From: a virus
Direction: 5' to 3' (one strand)
Virus record (IMG/VR): IMGVR_UViG_3300008117_000011
Coordinates: 159,672-223,671 of that record
Length of the DNA: 64,000 nt
The notes under the pieces are model-generated. The model was given only the letters and a program-made list of their open reading frames with translations. It was not told where the DNA came from and made no database searches. The translations under genes were made by a program, and so were the position numbers. Shown piece by piece: positions 9,780 through 17,736 of the stretch. The stretch's first letter is position 1, and every line of letters starts with the position of its first letter.

Positions 9780-11523
9780 CTTTGTTTAATGTTGTATTTG
9801 TACCTCCTCCCATTTCTTGAAAATTACTATATGGGTCGGTTGTTGATCCACCGATTCCGAACTCTTTTGCTTTTTCGGCAATATAATCATATGTACCACC
9901 AAAAATATCTTTAATATTTTTACCTAAATTATCTATCATATTTTGTGCTCCAGTAAAATCAAAATTAGTTAAATCAAAACTACTTAAACTTGTCATAACG
10001 TTACTTAAGTCTGTCACAAGAGTTTTTGCCACATTTGCCAAAACTTCAGTACCTTTTTCGCCACCAAATTTCCTCCAGGTTTCAGTTTCGGTGTACATAG
10101 GTGTAACAAAACCTTCAGTACCTAATCTTTTATCACCAAAAAGTTTTTCTCTAGTGGTTGTTGTTGCAAAATCATAACCAGCAAGAACATCTTTTTTTGT
10201 TGCAATTCCCATTCCAATTGCTTCAACTAAAGATTTAAAATTTGCATTTAATTTTGTTTGTTCACTTAATTGGTCAAAGGCAATTTCTTCCATTGATTTG
10301 CCTCGTAGTTCTTGATCTTTTTTGATGTTTTCAAGTTCTTTCACTGTGAGTTGTGAAGCTTCAACTGTTCTATATTCACCAGTTCTATTACCTTCTGCGT
10401 CTAATTTTGCAACTTTGATTTCAGCAACACCTTGTGCGTTTACTTCAGCTAAAGTTGCGATAAGTTCTCTATCTTCTTTTGATGCAATACTTGATGGGAA
10501 TCTAATTTGTTTCATTTTCATATCAAGATTAGCGGCGTTAAGGGCCATTTTTTGAATTGCCCCATCAGCTAGTCCAAGTTCTTTTCCGATTTCATTTAAT
10601 CTTCTTTTTTCACCTGGCATAATTTCAAATTGGCCTAATTCTTTGTTAAAACGAACAAAATCTTTTGACATATTAACAATTTGATTTTGAAGTTCTGTTG
10701 GGTCATTTTGAGATAGATCCATCAATCGTAATGGGTCTAAAAGAGCGTTTGCTGAAACCCCTAGTCTTTGCATTGCTGCAGCAGTTTCTATAGCACCTTT
10801 AGGGTCAAATACTTTATCTACAATTGTAAATATTTGTGACATATCAATTCCCAATTTTGAGGCTTGCGCTGACATTTTTGCGAGGCCTTTAACGCCACCC
10901 TCAAAATTATAGATATTCATTTTATCTAGATTTTTGACGACTTGTTCGGATACTGCCGAAACTGAAACACCTGCCTGTCTTGCGATTTCTGCAACCTGTG
11001 TCATATTTTCACCAACTTCTTGAATACTAATACCAACACCTCTAAATCCACCAGCTAAATCCTTTGCATTAATATTAGTTACTTTTGCTGTCGCACCAAG
11101 TTCAAGTAAATCTTGATCAGATACTGAAATATCAGTTTTAAATGTATCAGCTAGAGCTTGATATGTCTTTCCAACGTCAGCAGTCTCAAGACCTATTGAT
11201 GCAAATTTAGACGCACCATCTGCAATTAATTTTTTAAATTCATCAACTTTTTGTGAACCTAAACCAATAAAACCTCTTAATCTAGCTTGTTCATCATCTA
11301 AAAATCTAGATGTTTTTAGAATACCAGAAGTACTAACAAGGGCATTACCAATATCAGCAAAATATTGTGATGCCTCCTTTAAACCATCTCTACCTTTGGC
11401 AATATTAGCATAGAAACCTTCAGTAAATGATTTTGTTAGTATATCACCTTTTATTCCTGCCGAATCACCGGTACCAGATTTACCTTCAACATCAGAACCT
11501 TCTGTACTTTGGAACATTAACAT
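9757..11523 (-). CDS. Tail tape measure protein (main part)
   Basis: The 588-aa protein is rich in Ala, Leu and helical segments, with ARQAGVSVSAVSEQV-type repeats and the phrase LGIDMSQIFTIVDKVFDP, typical of phage tape measure proteins. It lies directly downstream of the gp26-like gene and upstream of baseplate genes, as gp29 does in T4. T4 gp29 is 590 residues, so a tail of similar length (about 100 nm) is predicted. No long transmembrane segment is obvious in the part I read. The frame ends prematurely at a stop created by a 19-bp tandem duplication, and about 90 further residues follow in another frame. The start is ATG at 11523, or the third codon at 11517. Confidence 0.8.
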   Translation of the reverse strand: MLMFQSTEGSDVEGKSGTGDSAGIKGDILTKSFTEGFYANIAKGRDGLKEASQYFADIGNALVSTSGILKTSRFLDDEQARLRGFIGLGSQKVDEFKKLIADGASKFASIGLETADVGKTYQALADTFKTDISVSDQDLLELGATAKVTNINAKDLAGGFRGVGISIQEVGENMTQVAEIARQAGVSVSAVSEQVVKNLDKMNIYNFEGGVKGLAKMSAQASKLGIDMSQIFTIVDKVFDPKGAIETAAAMQRLGVSANALLDPLRLMDLSQNDPTELQNQIVNMSKDFVRFNKELGQFEIMPGEKRRLNEIGKELGLADGAIQKMALNAANLDMKMKQIRFPSSIASKEDRELIATLAEVNAQGVAEIKVAKLDAEGNRTGEYRTVEASQLTVKELENIKKDQELRGKSMEEIAFDQLSEQTKLNANFKSLVEAIGMGIATKKDVLAGYDFATTTTREKLFGDKRLGTEGFVTPMYTETETWRKFGGEKGTEVLANVAKTLVTDLSNVMTSLSSFDLTNFDFTGAQNMIDNLGKNIKDIFGGTYDYIAEKAKEFGIGGSTTDPYSNFQEMGGGTNTTLNKVEQKISS

Positions 11524-11533
11524 TTTTTATTTT

Positions 11534-11540
11534 ATAAATA
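11534..11540 (-). promoter_or_regulatory. TATTTAT element upstream of the tape measure
   Basis: Minus-strand AGTATTTATAAAATAAAAA lies 10 nt before the ATG at 11523. It closely matches the copies ahead of the gp13-like gene (23230) and the 53555 gene. Confidence 0.5.
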
Positions 11541-11548
11541 CTTTCTTA

Positions 11549-11707
11549 TCATTTTTTATCTTCAAGTAACTTGTCAATGGTATACTTTCTAAAATAGGTG
11601 GGCATTATCAAATAATCACTATATGATAGATGAAGCATTTTTGCTAAAAAAATGTATTCGTCAATAATAATTTTTCTATACTCAGAAGAAAGGCCGAAAA
11701 AATTCAA
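11549..11707 (-). CDS. Small ORF overlapping the gp26-like gene, possible frameshift partner
   Basis: This short frame of about 52 residues (TTG start at 11707, or TTG at 11713) overlaps the 3' end of the gp26-like gene. It reads NFFGLSSEYRKIIIDEY, then MLHLSYSDYLIMPTYFRKY and ends DKLLEDKK. A small protein with a MP-x-Y/W-x-R pattern just before the tape measure recurs in T4-like environmental phages. It has no ATG and lies in the +1 frame relative to the upstream gene. At the overlap the upstream gene reads TTT TTT CGG, where a +1 slip would give VEFFGLSSEYRK. It could be expressed alone, or as a fusion analogous to tail assembly chaperone frameshifts. Confidence 0.55.
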   Translation of the reverse strand: MNFFGLSSEYRKIIIDEYIFLAKMLHLSYSDYLIMPTYFRKYTIDKLLEDKK

Positions 11708-12446
11708 CCCCAAAAGTAATGTTTACCATTACTCTTTCTCCAGACGGGGCTATAACTTCTTTGTTTAAATCTAATCTTGGTTCATTGTTTACCAAAAATG
11801 ATCTTATATATTTAGAATCCATTATAGGCATTGACTCAACAAATTTTCCAATTTCAGATCTGTCTTGTGATCCGTTTATTTCAACAATTTGTTTGGCAAG
11901 TCTTAATGTTATAATTGGTGCTGTTCTTCCTTGAGGGTATGAATCAACAATACTTTCAATTTCAAGCGAATCCCTAAGTGTTAAAAGTTTTAATTTAACA
12001 GTCGCCTTACTTCTTGGTAAAGTTGTTGTAAATGTACCATCAGTATCTGGTTGTGCTTCACATTTTTTGATATCCATCTCATCTAGTAAAATTGATGATT
12101 CAAATTTTTTCTCAGTTTTTGGGTCAATAAGTGTTACTTTATATTCCGGACCAAAAGATGTGTTTCTTAAAAATAAAAGTATTGCTTCAATATCACCATC
12201 AAGCAAATCTTCCGGACGAAGATCTGGTTCGTAAAGTTTATTTCTTAATAGTGGTAATACAATTGTTTCTTTAATTGTTTTATTACCCTCAATATTAAGT
12301 AATATATTCTCATCGCTTGCGGTTAAATAACCCACTTTAACTGATTTCTTTTTTGATGGGTAAAAAATACCACCTGATGGTAATGGTACAACATCGTGTG
12401 GTAAGTTAAAATTCATTTGTCCAGCATCATTTACACTTATATCCAT
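11682..12446 (-). CDS. T4 gp26-like baseplate hub protein
   Basis: The 254-aa protein begins with the segment LPHDVVPLPSGGIFYPSKK followed by VGYLTASDENILL. This 'LPS-G--Y- ... T--DE-ILL' opening is characteristic of the T4 gp26 baseplate hub family. It ends GVEFFRPFF, matching the FFxP ending I associate with this family. The gene lies upstream of the tape measure and downstream of the tube gene, a T4-like order. Its last 26 bases overlap a small ORF in the +1 frame. The role is assumed to be in hub assembly or as an assembly chaperone; family assignment is from motif recognition only. Confidence 0.65.
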   Translation of the reverse strand: MDISVNDAGQMNFNLPHDVVPLPSGGIFYPSKKKSVKVGYLTASDENILLNIEGNKTIKETIVLPLLRNKLYEPDLRPEDLLDGDIEAILLFLRNTSFGPEYKVTLIDPKTEKKFESSILLDEMDIKKCEAQPDTDGTFTTTLPRSKATVKLKLLTLRDSLEIESIVDSYPQGRTAPIITLRLAKQIVEINGSQDRSEIGKFVESMPIMDSKYIRSFLVNNEPRLDLNKEVIAPSGERVMVNITFGVEFFRPFF

Positions 12447-12490
12447 AACTTTTTTATTATAAAAATACTTGACTTATGTTTTTTGTAAAT

Positions 12491-12518
12491 AAAAAATCCC
12501 ATACTTGAAATATGGGAT
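12491..12518 (-). terminator. Rho-independent terminator after the tail tube gene
   Basis: A perfect 8-bp stem ATCCCATA / TATGGGAT (12496-12503 and 12511-12518) with a 7-nt loop is followed on the minus strand by a T run (12495-12491). It lies just past the tube stop codon at 12542. Confidence 0.8.
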
Positions 12519-12541
12519 TAGTAAAAATATGTAAAAAATAA

Positions 12542-13030
12542 TTAGTACACGAGTATACAACGATCCATTCGTAAACCACAAGTAATATCAGCAAGTGCAT
12601 CTTGACTATAAGATAATGTACCAAAGTTAGCTGAAGTTAAAAATGTTCCTTCTAGAATCCACTTCTCAACAACAACACCTGTTGGATCTAACATCTCAAG
12701 GTCAACATTTTTCTTATATCCTGCAGCATAACCCATACGACCAGTTACTGATTCAGCACATAAACGAACCCATTCCATAAGTGCTTGTGAGGCTGATGGT
12801 CCAATTGGGTCACGGAATTTAACTGAAATTTCATCCCAAGTAAATCTACCTGCAACATATGTTGAGGTGTTTAGGAACTGAATCTCAGTTGGGTTTATTT
12901 TTATTGAAGGCCGAGACGCACTTTCTACATACCATTCATTTATACCCAAACTTGATGGAAATCTCAAGATAAACCTGTTCTGTCGTTTGGGCTCATACGG
13001 AACCGGCATCTTCATTAATAAATCAGCCAT
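12542..13030 (-). CDS. Tail tube protein, T4 gp19-like
   Basis: At 162 residues this equals T4 gp19 (163 aa). It begins MADLLMKMPVPYEPKRQNRFILRFP, with the polar strand motif for tube monomers, then NEWYVESASRPSI, and TSTYVAGRFTWDEISVKFRDPIGPSA, a typical tube inner-barrel sequence. The C-terminal part DALADITCGLRMDRCIL matches the usual gp19 ending. It forms the hexameric-ring inner tube inside the contractile sheath. The gene has its own upstream TATTTAT element and a strong terminator directly downstream, which would let it be expressed as a single abundant transcript. Confidence 0.9.
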   Translation of the reverse strand: MADLLMKMPVPYEPKRQNRFILRFPSSLGINEWYVESASRPSIKINPTEIQFLNTSTYVAGRFTWDEISVKFRDPIGPSASQALMEWVRLCAESVTGRMGYAAGYKKNVDLEMLDPTGVVVEKWILEGTFLTSANFGTLSYSQDALADITCGLRMDRCILVY

Positions 13031-13065
13031 AGTTTTTTAATTTTTAATTATGTTTATTTTTTATT

Positions 13066-13072
13066 ATAAATA
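13066..13072 (-). promoter_or_regulatory. TATTTAT element upstream of the tail tube gene
   Basis: Minus-strand TATATTTATAATAAAAAATAAA lies 35 nt before the tube ATG, with the whole gap nearly G/C-free. Together with the downstream terminator it would delimit a one-gene transcript. Confidence 0.5.
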
Positions 13073-13095
13073 TATCCGTAATAAATTTTTTCTAT

Positions 13096-14049
13096 TTACT
13101 TTGATTTAATTTTGGATACAATTCTATTAATTAAGTTCTCTATTATTATTCCTTCATTTAATTCCTCTTCTTTATTATCAGTTTCTATATGAATTTTTGT
13201 ATATCCTCCTTCTGAAGTATCTTGAATTATAAATTTAACTTCTGGATACATCCTTGATAATTCATTTCTTACAAATTCTATCATAGCTTTAACATTCCTT
13301 GGGTCATCGTCTGAAAACCCTAATGAAGCACTAACATATTTGCCACTTCTAATTAAGTCGTCATATTTTGAAATAAAGTCCGCGAGGGCCACCTTTTTGT
13401 TATGTTCAGGGTTTGCCGCACCACCACTAACTTCTAAACCAAATCTTTCTCCAAACTCCGGAGATGAAACCGGGTAGTAATCCCCTTTTTCGTCAAGATA
13501 TAAATCAAGAATTTGATTTTTATCCAAATACTCTAATTTTTCAATAAAATCATCACTAAATTCATTTTCGTGTTTTAAAGTGTCAATAATATTTTCTAAC
13601 ATTTTTTCTTTTTCTTCTGGTGACAATACTAAATGAATAAACATTTTAACACCCTTTTTAAGTACTTCTGGGTTGTGACCTCTAGCTGTAATAATTGAAA
13701 ATGGATTAGCGTAAATTAAACTTTCTTTAAATTTGTTAAAACTTGGGGATTTTTTATTTTTAAGTATTGCCTCTTTTGAGTCTCTTAAAAAAGTGTCCGG
13801 TAATGTAAAATCAATAAAAGCCTCTTTTGGGTTGTTATTTCTTACTCTATAATCTGGTTCTGTTCTAATCTCCGCAAATTTTTCAGTTGACACCTCAATT
13901 GGTTTCCATCTTTTACCAACTTTTTGATCCATTTTGATTTTGGTCGGCATTTGTAAAATATTATCGTCCCAGTCAAAAGCATAGAGTCTTAACTTTCTAT
14001 TGCTTTTCATCTCTAAAAGAATTTCTCTAACTAATTTTTTGTGATTCAT
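13096..14049 (-). CDS. HAD-like phosphatase with possible capsid-targeting N-terminus
   Basis: The 317-aa protein carries HAD-superfamily marks: motif I YAFDWDDNIL (residues about 23-32, D-x-D), motif II SIITARGHN (about 115-125), and an acidic motif IV-like LGFSDDDPRN (about 240-250). The TARGHNPEVLKKG stretch resembles the phosphatase part of polynucleotide kinase/phosphatases, but no kinase P-loop is present. The substrate is unknown. Its first residues, NHKKLVREILLEM, contain L-L-E at 11-13, fitting the L/I-x-E cleavage site of T4-type prohead proteases just before the catalytic domain. Packaging into the capsid and delivery to the host is therefore a hypothesis. A second IIIE occurs near the C-terminus. 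It sits between tube and sheath genes. Confidence 0.75.
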   Translation of the reverse strand: MNHKKLVREILLEMKSNRKLRLYAFDWDDNILQMPTKIKMDQKVGKRWKPIEVSTEKFAEIRTEPDYRVRNNNPKEAFIDFTLPDTFLRDSKEAILKNKKSPSFNKFKESLIYANPFSIITARGHNPEVLKKGVKMFIHLVLSPEEKEKMLENIIDTLKHENEFSDDFIEKLEYLDKNQILDLYLDEKGDYYPVSSPEFGERFGLEVSGGAANPEHNKKVALADFISKYDDLIRSGKYVSASLGFSDDDPRNVKAMIEFVRNELSRMYPEVKFIIQDTSEGGYTKIHIETDNKEEELNEGIIIENLINRIVSKIKSK

Positions 14050-14053
14050 AATA

Positions 14054-14071
14054 ATAAATATTATATAAATA
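14054..14071 (-). promoter_or_regulatory. Two overlapping-region TATTTAT elements upstream of the HAD gene
   Basis: Minus-strand TATTTAT occurs at 14071-14065 and again at 14060-14054, only 4 nt before the ATG at 14049. The first copy abuts the terminator of the sheath gene's opposite side, so the transcript leader would be extremely short. Confidence 0.4.
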
Positions 14072-14100
14072 AAAAAAGGGAGAACTTGTCCCCCTTTTTC
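14071..14100 (-). terminator. Terminator downstream of the tail sheath gene
   Basis: On the minus strand an A-run/GGG and CCC/T-run pair form an imperfect stem (AAAAAGGG ... TCCCTTTTT) with a 10-12 nt loop, ending in seven T. It lies 16 bp past the sheath stop codon. Confidence 0.65.
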
Positions 14101-14115
14101 CTTATTCTATTTTTA

Positions 14116-17100
14116 TCACACATCCTCAAACGAAGCACCTGTTGGTGTGATGTAGAAGGTAATGTCAATAAATTCAAGAGATTTTGTAGGTTTGATATAG
14201 ATTTTACCAACAAGTTGGTTTTTATCTAAATCTTCTGTACTATTAGAAACTGTTACTCTAAAGTCATACAAACCTCTATCTCTTCTAATTGCATCAAGAA
14301 TTGGGTTAACCGCATTCAAGAAGTCCTGTCTTACTTGTTGATCATTTTGATCAAACAATAGCCTTACAGAAACCGCAGAAATCAACTTACGAGCTTGTAG
14401 TAACAATCTTCTTACGTTAATTCTGTCAAGAGCAGATTCTCTTACTTGTAGAGTTTTGTTACCCCAGATTACAGTACCAACATCAGAGAAAGTTGCAATT
14501 GGGTTAATTCTACCAAGGTAAAGAACATCTCTATCTTCTTGTGTCAACTTCTTACGAGCTTTAACCGCATTAACAATACCACGAGTATAACCAGCGGCCG
14601 CAAACCAAGGGAATGCAATGTTATCAGTTAACGCCAAGTTTCTTGTAACTTCAGCTGTTGGTGGTATGTAGATTTGTGTATTATTCACAGTATCTCTTGT
14701 TAATACCCAAGGATAATAAGTTGCTGTGTAGTTAGAATCAATTCCTGTTTCTTCTAACAAGTCAACAGCTTCTTGTGGGTAAATTAAACCATCAGATTCA
14801 GTTGTTGTTGCTTGGAACATATTAAAGTCTGGCATTGTTGTTACATAAAGTGAGTCAGCTCTTTCGTTCTCAATCATATCAATTGTACCCTCAACAAGAC
14901 CGGAGTTATTGTAAAGATCAATACCCGGTGTTGTAAATACATTGATGTTAACAGCTTCAGGATTTGCAAATGTTCTAATACCTAACATATAAGCATAGTA
15001 ATCTGTGTTACCGTATTCCACACTACCATCACCGATAGATATTTGTTTGAATAGTCCGTTTCCAGTACCATTAGGGTATCTTGTTGATGTGCACGCTCCT
15101 TTTAAGAAACCAGATCTACCAAGAGTAAACTTATCTGCGTTTGTTCTATATTCTCTATAGATGTCCCATCCGTCAAATCCACCATAAACAAATACTGTGA
15201 ATTTTCTTGAGTTTAATCTGTAGTAAGGATTCTCAGGGTCAGTTGGTTCAGAAGAGAATGATGTATTACCAACCTCAAACGCTGGAGTTCCAGATGATGC
15301 GTAAACACTTGAAATTGTTACAGCACTAGCGAATTGGTCCATATGGTATCCTTTTGTTTGGAAATCCCATTCAACACCTTCACCAGTACAAAGATTAAGA
15401 GGTCGTCTTTTTCCTTTATATTGGAAGAAATCACTATCGTAACCCCAGAATGATGAAAGTCCAAGATATGTTCTTCTTACGTTATCCCCAGGACTTGTAA
15501 ATACATCGTCAATTCCGTTAGATAATCCAAATGGTGGGTTATAAACAACTTCACCAGGTATATCATATTTAGTTTTGTAAACTGGGAATGGAGATGTTAC
15601 TCCCGGATATTCTCTAAATGTATAACCTCTAAATCCACAAGGAAGAGCGTCAATTGGTGCGTCCTCATTCATCTCTATTAAAATGTATTTAGAATTCAAC
15701 ACGTATTCACCATCAAGAGTTCCTACTTTTTTAGCGATGAAATTATTTTCTTGTGGGTTCATAGAACAATTTGTGAACTTTTCAAGAACTGTTGGGTTAG
15801 CATCACTATCAAAATAATCTCTAATCAATAATGTGAATGTTAAATTATTAAATGAAATATCAGAAATTGACACTTTAATTTCAGTGTTTGCTGAATTACC
15901 ATCAGAAATGCTATAAACTTTAAATAAGTTGAATACTTTATTACCTCTAACTTCAGAAACAACCCAAGGTGTTACAGGGGACTGGAATCTATCTAAATAC
16001 CATCCAATTGTATTAGGGTCATTTGCTTGAGCTTCTTCTGTTGTTACAAGTTCAGAACTTAATCCTCTAATAAATCCTTTATTCCATCCATAACTTAAAA
16101 GAGTTTGGAAATTTTCTTCAACCATAAGTGGTGTTTGTAATCTTGGTTTACCAAAGTTACTTTTCCCAAATACTTTATTGATATTTTTAGAGTCGTTTGA
16201 AGACAATGAAACCTCAAAGTCAAAATCAGTACCAACTTTATTTGTCGCATTGATTGCAAATTTAGCGAAAGGATTTTTCTTAACTGAAGAATAAACACCT
16301 GTCATATCTAAAGTAACATCAGTAACACCAGTGATTTCGTAAACTGGGTTAACATCAGTACTATAAGTTGAGATACCTCTTGATCTTAAAGTTACAACAA
16401 CTAAGTCATCATATTCAGTGTATGATGTTCCAGTGTAATAATAGATAACACCAGTAACATTACCAGAATAGCACTCATTTACAATTGGGGCTGTTGGTGT
16501 TGGCGTTGGTGGAACTGGAGTTAAAGTAACACAAGGATCTGGTGTTGGTGTTGGCGTTGGTGCCGCACTTGTTGTTGTGGTTGTAACCGGTGTTATATTT
16601 GTTAAATCCGTTACTGTTGTAAAGAATGAATAACCAGTATAAAGACCTGAACCAACATTGTCCATAAGGGCATAATACCAAGCATCGTTAAGTGGTGATG
16701 AAGTGTCTAAAGATTCAAAAGGAATTGACTCAACACCAAAAACATTTGTTTCTTGTGTATATCCTGTTGTACTTAAATATGTGTAATCACTTTCTGGTAT
16801 AGCACCAAAATAGTAAACAACCTCATCTTCCGCAGTTGATGGGTTACTACTTGTTATCACATCTGAGACCATTAAACTAATTTGGTCATCAAGAGTTGTG
16901 ATGTCACCATCTAACTCTTCATATTCCTCAGTCAACATACTTTCAATGTCAGACGGAAAAGCACCTAAGAATAATACGTTAGTTGGATTGAGTGTACAAG
17001 CACTAAAAGGAATTGAGAATGACAATTCTTTTTTAACAACACATACTGGTTCACAATCAACTGTTACACCACTTAAACAAAAATAATCCAATGTTTTAGG

Positions 17101-17451
17101 ATCTAAGTTAGCTTTAGTTACAATTGACCAAGATGGACCCGCATCATATCCGGATAATCCTAATATTCTTGTTACAAATAATTGATTTGATTGTTGTAAA
17201 TATGACTTAGCAATATATGCCGCTTCATATTTAGGGATTTGTGTATTTACAAATTTTTCTGGTGAAGTTCCACCGAAATAAACTTGGAATTCGTCGTAGT
17301 TCTTAACAAAGATTGGTTCAAATGCTGGACCCCTTAAAGTCTCACCGGCAATACCTAATGTGGTAACACCAACACTTTGTGCAACGAAACTCAAATCTAC
17401 TTCAGAAGTGTACACACCTGGTGATACAAAAACTTTACTGTTAGTAGCCAT
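14116..17451 (-). CDS. Tail sheath protein, gp18-like, unusually large
   Basis: The N-terminus (FVSPGVYTSEVDLSFVAQSVG, then GIAGETLRGPAFEPIFVKN, then FGG) is the classic sheath opening. The C-terminus (GTVIWGNKTLQ, then SALDRINVRRLLLQARK, then GLYDFRV and ITFYITP) is the conserved sheath core whose strands interlock neighbouring subunits. At 1111 residues it is far longer than T4 gp18 (659). The surplus includes a Thr/Pro-rich insertion at about residues 284-325 (runs of Thr then PTPTPTPDP), flanked by Cys residues, and further domains before residue 700; these would face outward on the tail surface. It has its own TATTTAT element 34 nt upstream and a terminator downstream. Confidence 0.95.
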   Translation of the reverse strand: MATNSKVFVSPGVYTSEVDLSFVAQSVGVTTLGIAGETLRGPAFEPIFVKNYDEFQVYFGGTSPEKFVNTQIPKYEAAYIAKSYLQQSNQLFVTRILGLSGYDAGPSWSIVTKANLDPKTLDYFCLSGVTVDCEPVCVVKKELSFSIPFSACTLNPTNVLFLGAFPSDIESMLTEEYEELDGDITTLDDQISLMVSDVITSSNPSTAEDEVVYYFGAIPESDYTYLSTTGYTQETNVFGVESIPFESLDTSSPLNDAWYYALMDNVGSGLYTGYSFFTTVTDLTNITPVTTTTTSAAPTPTPTPDPCVTLTPVPPTPTPTAPIVNECYSGNVTGVIYYYTGTSYTEYDDLVVVTLRSRGISTYSTDVNPVYEITGVTDVTLDMTGVYSSVKKNPFAKFAINATNKVGTDFDFEVSLSSNDSKNINKVFGKSNFGKPRLQTPLMVEENFQTLLSYGWNKGFIRGLSSELVTTEEAQANDPNTIGWYLDRFQSPVTPWVVSEVRGNKVFNLFKVYSISDGNSANTEIKVSISDISFNNLTFTLLIRDYFDSDANPTVLEKFTNCSMNPQENNFIAKKVGTLDGEYVLNSKYILIEMNEDAPIDALPCGFRGYTFREYPGVTSPFPVYKTKYDIPGEVVYNPPFGLSNGIDDVFTSPGDNVRRTYLGLSSFWGYDSDFFQYKGKRRPLNLCTGEGVEWDFQTKGYHMDQFASAVTISSVYASSGTPAFEVGNTSFSSEPTDPENPYYRLNSRKFTVFVYGGFDGWDIYREYRTNADKFTLGRSGFLKGACTSTRYPNGTGNGLFKQISIGDGSVEYGNTDYYAYMLGIRTFANPEAVNINVFTTPGIDLYNNSGLVEGTIDMIENERADSLYVTTMPDFNMFQATTTESDGLIYPQEAVDLLEETGIDSNYTATYYPWVLTRDTVNNTQIYIPPTAEVTRNLALTDNIAFPWFAAAGYTRGIVNAVKARKKLTQEDRDVLYLGRINPIATFSDVGTVIWGNKTLQVRESALDRINVRRLLLQARKLISAVSVRLLFDQNDQQVRQDFLNAVNPILDAIRRDRGLYDFRVTVSNSTEDLDKNQLVGKIYIKPTKSLEFIDITFYITPTGASFEDV

Positions 17452-17485
17452 AGTTTTAAAAATGTTTTATTAATTTATTTTAATA

Positions 17486-17492
17486 ATAAATA
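17486..17492 (-). promoter_or_regulatory. TATTTAT element upstream of the tail sheath
   Basis: Minus-strand AATATTTATTATTAAAATAAA is located 34 nt before the sheath ATG, a longer leader than most other copies have. Confidence 0.45.
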
Positions 17493-17571
17493 TTAGTAAT
17501 TTTCGTAAAAACTTTACTTCTTATAAACTATTTATATTTTGGTAAGAATTTTTTCTACCTTTTTTCTACCT

Positions 17572-17736
17572 ATGGAAAATAAGCCAAAAAAGATAAAAAA
17601 TTTAAAGATTTCTGTTGAAGCTCATAACACTCTAAAGAGTTATTGTGATAAACGTGGTATCAAAATGTATAAGTTTTTAGAGAACTTAATCTTTGAGAAA
17701 TGTAAAGAAAAAAGAGATATCTACGGAGAGAATTAA
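17572..17736 (+). CDS. Small basic protein, ribbon-helix-helix-like
   Basis: This lone plus-strand gene encodes about 54 residues from ATG 17572 (an upstream in-frame TTG at 17539 would add 11 residues). The sequence KNLKISVEAHNTLKSYCDKR followed by KMYKFLENLIFEKCKEK looks like a ribbon-helix-helix fold: a short beta strand with alternating residues, then two helices. Such proteins are usually DNA-binding repressors; the target is not evident. The stop codon overlaps that of the convergent gp15-like gene by four bases (TTAA). It may be host-derived or an early regulator placed among late genes. A TATTTAT copy lies at 17529-17535. Confidence 0.6.
   Translation: MENKPKKIKNLKISVEAHNTLKSYCDKRGIKMYKFLENLIFEKCKEKRDIYGEN

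Noticed and set aside
12466-12500. TTGACT followed by an A/T-rich stretch on the plus strand
   Set aside because: No matching -10 hexamer at 16-18 nt and no plus-strand gene downstream.
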